From contig AP024096.1 in assembly GCA_015099395.1 (NCBI GenBank), forward strand, positions 3,596,001 to 3,660,000: a stretch of 64,000 bases of DNA, given 5' to 3'. This document shows, piece after piece, positions 59,540 to 64,000 of the stretch. How positions within the stretch are numbered: the first letter of the stretch is position 1; every line of letters starts with the position of its first letter. The position numbers were made by a program, and so were the translations under genes. The notes beneath the pieces are model-generated. The model was given only the letters and a program-made list of their open reading frames with translations. It was not told the DNA's origin and did no database searches. This DNA is from Ktedonobacteria bacterium brp13. GTDB lineage: Bacteria > Chloroflexota > Ktedonobacteria > Ktedonobacterales > Ktedonobacteraceae.

Positions 59540-60598
59540 TTACGCACGCGTATCTACGGCGGCAGTAGAGGCAGTCTCACGGCGTATAACTGGAGCGACT
59601 TTGGTACCGAACAACTCAATCGCATGCAAGACCTTGTCATGCGGTAGCGCGCCAATGCTTATCTGCATCAGGAAACGCTGATGCCCCAGGACCTCATGCT
59701 GGAAAAGGATCTTTTCAATGACTTCCTCGGGACTCCCAACCACCAGGGCTCCGCGCAGAGAAGTCGAGGCGTCATATTCACGCCGACCAGACCTGGGCCA
59801 GCCACGCTCTACTGCCAGCTTGCCCATCATAGCCATATGGAAAGGCGCGTGCTCGTCTCTTGCAGCTTGCGACGTGTCCGCAATATAGCCATGCGAGTTG
59901 ATGCCGACGGGTAATGTGTTTATGTCGTGTCCGCTACGCTGTGCCGCATCACGATACAGATTGACTGATGGAGCAAAGCGTGCAGGCTCGCCTCCAATAA
60001 TAGCCAACGCCAACGGCAGACCAAGGGTTCCCGCACGAACCATTGATGCAGGCGTGCCACCTACAGCGACCCAGACTGGCAAGGGATCCTGTATAGGACG
60101 CGGATAGACGCCAAGCCCATCGATGGCAGGACGGTGCTGACCCGACCAGGTCACGCGCACATCCTTACGGAGACGCAGCAGCAGGTCGAGCTTCTCATTA
60201 AACAACTGATCATAGTCATCAAGATCGTAGCCAAAAAGTGGAAACGACTCTATGAACGAGCCACGACCAGCCATTATCTCTGCACGTCCTCCCGACAGAA
60301 GATCCAGCGTCGCAAAATTCTGGAAGACGCGCACAGGATCATCCGAGCTTAAAACGCTGACGGCACTTGTCAGGCGAATCTTCTTCGTGCGCTCAGCAGC
60401 AGCAGCGAGTACCACAGCCGGAGTCGAGACAGCGTATTCGGGGCGATGATGCTCACCAACACCGAAGACGTCGAGTCCAACCTGATCGGCCAGTTCGATC
60501 TCCTCAATAAGGTTGCGCAGGCGTTGTGCCGGGCTAACCGTCTCACCCGTCAGCGGAGAAGACATACTATCAGCAAATGTATATAGACCAAGTTCCAT
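59540..60598 (-). CDS. LLM-class flavin-dependent oxidoreductase
   Basis: A 352-residue luciferase-like monooxygenase. [20 protein letters not shown] starts the TIM barrel; [59 protein letters not shown] and [20 protein letters not shown] are the family's usual motifs. It uses reduced FMN (or F420). The start at 60598 has AAGGAG 7 bases ahead. Substrate unknown; no flavin reductase is adjacent. Confidence 0.92.
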   Translation of the reverse strand: MELGLYTFADSMSSPLTGETVSPAQRLRNLIEEIELADQVGLDVFGVGEHHRPEYAVSTPAVVLAAAAERTKKIRLTSAVSVLSSDDPVRVFQNFATLDLLSGGRAEIMAGRGSFIESFPLFGYDLDDYDQLFNEKLDLLLRLRKDVRVTWSGQHRPAIDGLGVYPRPIQDPLPVWVAVGGTPASMVRAGTLGLPLALAIIGGEPARFAPSVNLYRDAAQRSGHDINTLPVGINSHGYIADTSQAARDEHAPFHMAMMGKLAVERGWPRSGRREYDASTSLRGALVVGSPEEVIEKILFQHEVLGHQRFLMQISIGALPHDKVLHAIELFGTKVAPVIRRETASTAAVDTRA

Positions 60599-60738
60599 CA
60601 AGAACTCCTTGCAGGGCGCAGCGTCACCAGAGCGCACCTCTTTCACTAATTATTTGTATGTGACTTACTATAGTATTGTACGAATAAAGCACCCCATCCG
60701 TCAAGTCCACGAGTATAATTCCAACGCGATACTTAATA

Positions 60739-60858
60739 ATGGGTTCCGTTTTGTATTTGTTGTATCATAAAAAAATACATTCCACTAAAATTTCTGATGC
60801 ATTTATAGAGGGTATACTACATGATGTAAGTGATCTTTTGAGTCCGGAAGAGGGATAA
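60739..60858 (+). CDS. Small open frame, possible tail of a lost gene (39 residues)
   Basis: Reads MGSVLYLLYHKKIHSTKISD then AFIEGILHDVSDLLSPEEG. The second half is well-formed helical protein. It ends 3 bases before the TTG start of the next gene, and its last codons contain that gene's ribosome binding site (GGAAGAGGG). It has no ribosome binding site itself. It could be a real small protein or the C-terminus of a deleted upstream gene, for example a toxin whose immunity gene follows. Confidence 0.35.
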   Translation: MGSVLYLLYHKKIHSTKISDAFIEGILHDVSDLLSPEEG

Positions 60859-60861
60859 AAA

Positions 60862-61185
60862 TTGCTACAAGAGTATGAAGTATCGCTACGGTTTGTAAAT
60901 GAACAAAAGGCCCTTACGACTTTTATCTTAGAACCCTGGGGGGAGATATATACAATGGAGCCGGATGTTACATGGCTCCTGACGTTACAAAGTGCTATTG
61001 CTCCAGTCGGCTCAAATGCTATTGAAGTTATGTATAGCATTAATTGTATAACAGTCTATGGTTGGGAAGGATGTACTGCGACACTATACCAGGATGGTGA
61101 AGAGGTACCGAAAGATATGACTGGCACCCGAGGACGTGTGCCCAAGACACCAGATGGAGTAGTAGATAGCTTAATTTCAGAATAG
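60862..61185 (+). CDS. Hypothetical protein
   Basis: A 107-residue protein from a TTG start: YEVSLRFVNEQKALTTFILE, then PWGEIYTMEPDVTWLLTLQS. It is a mixed alpha/beta, acidic protein. The next gene starts 25 bases after its stop, so the two are likely one operon. No family is recognised; size and setting fit immunity-type genes. Confidence 0.55.
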   Translation: MLQEYEVSLRFVNEQKALTTFILEPWGEIYTMEPDVTWLLTLQSAIAPVGSNAIEVMYSINCITVYGWEGCTATLYQDGEEVPKDMTGTRGRVPKTPDGVVDSLISE

Positions 61186-61209
61186 TATTCATAAAAGGAA
61201 AGTAAGAGC

Positions 61210-61845
61210 ATGGAAGTGGAAGATTTTTCTTTGCAGCAAGCCTATACAGTTTTACAGTATCATGTAACTGAGCCTGGTGGTCTATTGGATCAAGTTGATC
61301 GTGGTTTACCCATTGAAAAAGACTTGAAAGACGATTTTTCCCAGCTAGAGCGAGCTTTCAAAAAAGTTCAGAGTGCATGGGAACAGCAAGTGGAAGTTCC
61401 CAAACATATTGTGCATATGTTTAGTGGTGTCTTCCCACGCATCGATGCTCGTATGCAACTTCATCCAGAAGAGCTTGAATTACGTGAGGTCTATCTACGG
61501 TTCAGCCATTGGATAGAGCATCTTTTCACTCCAGGAGATCCGGATGAAAATTACGCTATTGCCGTTGTTACGACACAAGTATTGGGTGTCTCATCTATTT
61601 CTCTGGATCTTCATCATCGTCAAGGACTTGATCAGCCCACCTTAGGTCTGTTTTTTGATGCGCTAGATGACCTGGCGCACATATGGCAAACACGAGAGAA
61701 TGTCTCAAGATTGGCAGCAGGCTCAATGATCATTGCACAGGATATTTTTATCTCACAAGACAATGGTCATACGGGCCGAAAAATGCAAGAGATTGTAGAA
61801 GCTCGTAAGGTGTTGGCTGAAAAGGTTGAGAACTGCTTGCAATAG
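61210..61845 (+). CDS. Hypothetical helical protein
   Basis: A 211-residue, acidic, almost all-helical protein (FSLQQAYTVLQYHVTEPGGL; DDFSQLERAFKKVQSAWEQQ; GLFFDALDDLAHIWQTRENV). ATG follows AAAGGAAAG. It is cotranscribed with the gene before it. Composition resembles DUF5063-type proteins, but I cannot assign it with confidence. Confidence 0.6.
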   Translation: MEVEDFSLQQAYTVLQYHVTEPGGLLDQVDRGLPIEKDLKDDFSQLERAFKKVQSAWEQQVEVPKHIVHMFSGVFPRIDARMQLHPEELELREVYLRFSHWIEHLFTPGDPDENYAIAVVTTQVLGVSSISLDLHHRQGLDQPTLGLFFDALDDLAHIWQTRENVSRLAAGSMIIAQDIFISQDNGHTGRKMQEIVEARKVLAEKVENCLQ

Positions 61846-61964
61846 AAGCGGAAAGGTTGCGAATCAAACAGTCGCTTACATTAGCGAACTTGCATATGAA
61901 CCCGTACCTTATCTGTCTGAGACATACGTTTTGCCGCAATTACAAAATTGTGTCTGCCACAGGC

Positions 61965-62561
61965 TCACCAGAGTTCATAGAACAGATCAGTGCCCAGGGT
62001 GGGAATAAACGCATGAGCCAACTCTGCCACGGGTCCCGTTTGACTCAGTTCTAGCCAGCCGTCGCTACTGCGTCGGTAGCACATCCGCTGCACGCTGAAC
62101 CGCCGCTGTATCAGATCGAGGAGGATGAAGCGCAACACAGGCGTGTACCGGGGGGCATAGTGCTCCTCCTGTGACCGCAACCGCGAAACCTGGTCCGGGT
62201 CCAACTGGAAAGTCGTCTGTAGTCGGCTGCACAGAACGTCGAAATTGAGGCTGTTCTGCTCGTAGATTTCAATCTTGTCGCGCTTGACGGCGATCTGGTA
62301 CTGGTAAGCCTCGGGGTGCCGCTTTACCTCTGCCTCTATAGCTGTCACCTCCTCTGGCTGGATCAATACAGGGCGGTATTTGCTGAGGGTGACCAGGCCA
62401 TTGATGTTCTCGCTGATCGTGAAACCGGATGGCAACTCCTTGACTGGTTCACCTTGACTATGGCCCGGGCGGCCAAAGTAATAACGTGGCTTGCCGGTTT
62501 TAGTCTGCCCCTTATAGAGCGTATATGTCTGGCCTTTGCGATTAGTGTAACTGACCGGCAT
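61965..62561 (-). CDS. Hypothetical protein
   Basis: A 198-residue basic protein. The N-terminus TNRKGQTYTLYKGQTKTGKP then RYYFGRPGHSQGEPVKELPS is a beta-rich module that reads like a small barrel; the middle VTAIEAEVKRHPEAYQYQIA is helical. ATG has AAGGAGG upstream. No family is recognised. It stands alone. Confidence 0.65.
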   Translation of the reverse strand: MPVSYTNRKGQTYTLYKGQTKTGKPRYYFGRPGHSQGEPVKELPSGFTISENINGLVTLSKYRPVLIQPEEVTAIEAEVKRHPEAYQYQIAVKRDKIEIYEQNSLNFDVLCSRLQTTFQLDPDQVSRLRSQEEHYAPRYTPVLRFILLDLIQRRFSVQRMCYRRSSDGWLELSQTGPVAELAHAFIPTLGTDLFYELW

Positions 62562-63010
62562 CCTGGTCCTCCTTGTACTACTCTCACTACGGTGATGCTA
62601 AGGGACATTCTGGGCACTCGCTTCGTTTCCTACGAGTATACCCAAAACTACACTCCTACGACAAGCCCCCCAATCCCTGCAGAGATTTACAGATTTTTTA
62701 CAGCTTCAGATTTTTTTTTTGATATTTATGAGCTATCTTGTATCCATGTGGAAACGAGTAAGAGACCGGATAGAGTATGTACCATTTAGATTCCTCTCAT
62801 CCTGGTTTCATTTAAGAATGATACATTTAAGAATGATAAATATACACATATGGCAGCATCTTCCTATTGTGATGAAGAAACCAGGAACGAGCAATCATTT
62901 CCTGTCCTTTACCTGAATGTACCTGAATACTTCTTCAGCGATAGAGAAAGATATTGTAAAGGACATCATACTCAAGAGCTGAAGATAATTTAAGAAGGGT
63001 TGCATACATA
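62562..63010. other. Intergenic region
   Basis: About 450 AT-rich bases with a T10 run near 62710 and a tandem repeat TTTAAGAATGATA at 62810 and 62825. A short plus-strand frame (62719-62916) lacks a ribosome binding site and is not accepted. The promoter of the FMN-binding protein gene must be here. Confidence 0.45.
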
Positions 63011-63511
63011 ATGAAGAAGTTTATTGTCAGCGCTTTTATTATAGGCGCTTTTGTCCTCTATAGCTTTGTCTATAGTCGTTCAAATCCTGTTGCAGTTGTG
63101 CCAGGTAACTCAATCAGTGGAAGTACTTCATCCACGCGCTCAACTACTACTCCTGCCGGGGGAACAACACCTGGAGCAACAAGTCCATCTCCATCCGGTA
63201 CCACAACTGCATCAACAACACCTGGTCAGTATAAAAATGGCACCTACACCGGAAGTGCTGCGGATGCTTACTATGGCATGATACAAGTCAAAGCGGTCAT
63301 TCAACAAGGAAAAATAACCGATGTGCAATTTTTGCAGGCCCCCAATGATCGCAACCAATCAGTCATGATCAATAGTTATGCCGACCCCCAGCTCACGCAG
63401 GAGGCTATTCAGACTCAGAGTGCTAATGTAAATGTAGTCACCGGAGCAACTGATTCCAGTGAAGCATTTATACAATCGCTTACAGATGCACTTTCGCAAG
63501 CAAAAGCATAA
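63011..63511 (+). CDS. FMN-binding domain protein, membrane-anchored
   Basis: A 166-residue protein. One N-terminal helix (FIVSAFIIGAFVLYSFVYS) anchors it outside the membrane, a Ser/Thr/Pro/Gly linker follows (30-73), then the FMN_bind domain: GQYKNGTYTGSAADAYYGMI and VKAVIQQGKITDVQF. VVTGATDSS near the end is the motif whose Thr receives FMN covalently in NqrC/RnfG. The next gene is NqrB/RnfD-like, so the two probably form a short electron-transfer chain across the membrane. AAGAAGGG lies before the ATG. Confidence 0.87.
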   Translation: MKKFIVSAFIIGAFVLYSFVYSRSNPVAVVPGNSISGSTSSTRSTTTPAGGTTPGATSPSPSGTTTASTTPGQYKNGTYTGSAADAYYGMIQVKAVIQQGKITDVQFLQAPNDRNQSVMINSYADPQLTQEAIQTQSANVNVVTGATDSSEAFIQSLTDALSQAKA

Positions 63512-63611
63512 ATGCTATCAACAGGCGACCAGGATTTGAAGGGTATAGGAATAATTACCCGGACAAAGGCAACACTTACCAGCAGATTTGAAAGGCATGT
63601 GGTGTAAAATA

Positions 63612-64000
63612 ATGGCAAAAATTGATTATATACTGGATCGTATAACGATGTACAGGGTTGTACTTTATCTCCTGATTGGATTGATTGGGGTCGCGACTAT
63701 CCTGGCAGCGTTTAAGGTTCTGGCCTTCTCTCCACTGGCACTGCTGGCATCGACAGCCTTTCTGATTATTATATGCTGGGCAATGAATACGATTTTAGCA
63801 TTTATGCTTAACGTACCAGCAAATGTTGAATCGGTCTATATTACCGCCCTCATCCTGGCGTTGATTATTGATCCAGCGCAATCGGTAGGCGCTTTTCTGT
63901 TCCTGGGTTGGGCTGCCATACTGGCGATGTCTTCAAAGTATATTCTGGCACTACGGAAGAAGCATATCTTTAATCCAGCCGCGATTGCAGTTGTGATTAC
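63612..64000 (+). CDS. NqrB/RnfD-like membrane protein (3' end outside window)
   Basis: The frame from ATG at 63612 is open to the window edge. The first 129 residues contain four hydrophobic helices, beginning DYILDRITMYRVVLYLLIGL, and the motif ALRKKHIFNPAAIAVVI, close to the K-H-x-F-N-P-A signature of RnfD/NqrB. Such subunits carry FMN on a Thr beyond the part visible here. It follows the FMN-binding protein gene by 100 bases. Confidence 0.8.
   Translation, partial: MAKIDYILDRITMYRVVLYLLIGLIGVATILAAFKVLAFSPLALLASTAFLIIICWAMNTILAFMLNVPANVESVYITALILALIIDPAQSVGAFLFLGWAAILAMSSKYILALRKKHIFNPAAIAVVI

Noticed and set aside
62719-62916. 65-codon plus-strand frame
   Set aside because: AT-rich intergenic DNA with internal repeat; no start signal and no family.
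1-64000. tRNA, rRNA or common riboswitches
   Set aside because: Read-through for T-loop, anticodon-arm and typical riboswitch cores gave no candidate; a tRNAscan or Rfam search would be decisive.

Overview
The window looks like chromosomal DNA of a filamentous, multicellular-type Chloroflexota of the class Ktedonobacteria (inference). Supporting signs are a mid-GC genome with large intergenic regions, BTAD-type regulators, carbohydrate ABC transporters with glycosidases, an IscB gene with its upstream omegaRNA, a second omegaRNA-like locus without any nuclease gene, and families of palindromic non-coding repeats. No rRNA, tRNA or CRISPR array was recognised.

Layout. 1-5 kb: a partial DUF190/CBS sensor protein, a MarR regulator with a ring-cleaving dioxygenase (two matching operators), a START/AHSA1 protein beside an ArsR remnant, and a secreted protein built from 36-bp tandem repeats. 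5-12 kb: DNA glycosylase Tag, a repeat cluster, and an alpha/beta hydrolase, an acyl-CoA ligase and a TetR regulator sharing a 23-bp operator. 13-19 kb: a three-gene ABC exporter, an omegaRNA-like locus with no protein, and a response regulator/histidine kinase pair. 20.5-21.2 kb: a large palindromic non-coding element. 21-31 kb: a six-gene, one-strand maltooligosaccharide cluster (two debranching-type glycosidases, MalE/F/G-like transporter, BTAD regulator). 31-38 kb: phosphoribosyltransferase and hydrolase, a PIG-V-like mannosyltransferase, a non-coding element with 41-bp terminal inverted repeats, and several decayed genes. 38-44 kb: an HD protein, an orphan Cas6, DUF1003, a class-C-type serine hydrolase, and a hydrolase/PadR pair.

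44-54 kb is a sugar uptake locus: RbsC/RbsA/RbsB-like transporter, FCD-type GntR regulator and a large Tat-exported GH29 alpha-L-fucosidase. A shared operator-like motif lies in front of the regulator and the fucosidase, and an IscB transposon sits between them. 54-55.6 kb is non-coding and carries an unusual array of 21-bp-phased repeats next to an AT-rich inverted repeat. 55.6-64 kb: a SUKH protein beside a TetR stub, a KdpD-like kinase, a small cysteine protein with its own promoter and terminator, an MFS exporter, a flavin monooxygenase-like protein, a cluster of unknown small genes, and an FMN-binding protein followed by an NqrB/RnfD-like membrane protein cut by the window end.

The strongest leads are the stand-alone omegaRNA-like locus paired with the resident IscB, the 21-bp phased array, the orphan Cas6, four operator pairs or sets that define local regulons, and the covarying palindromic repeat family.
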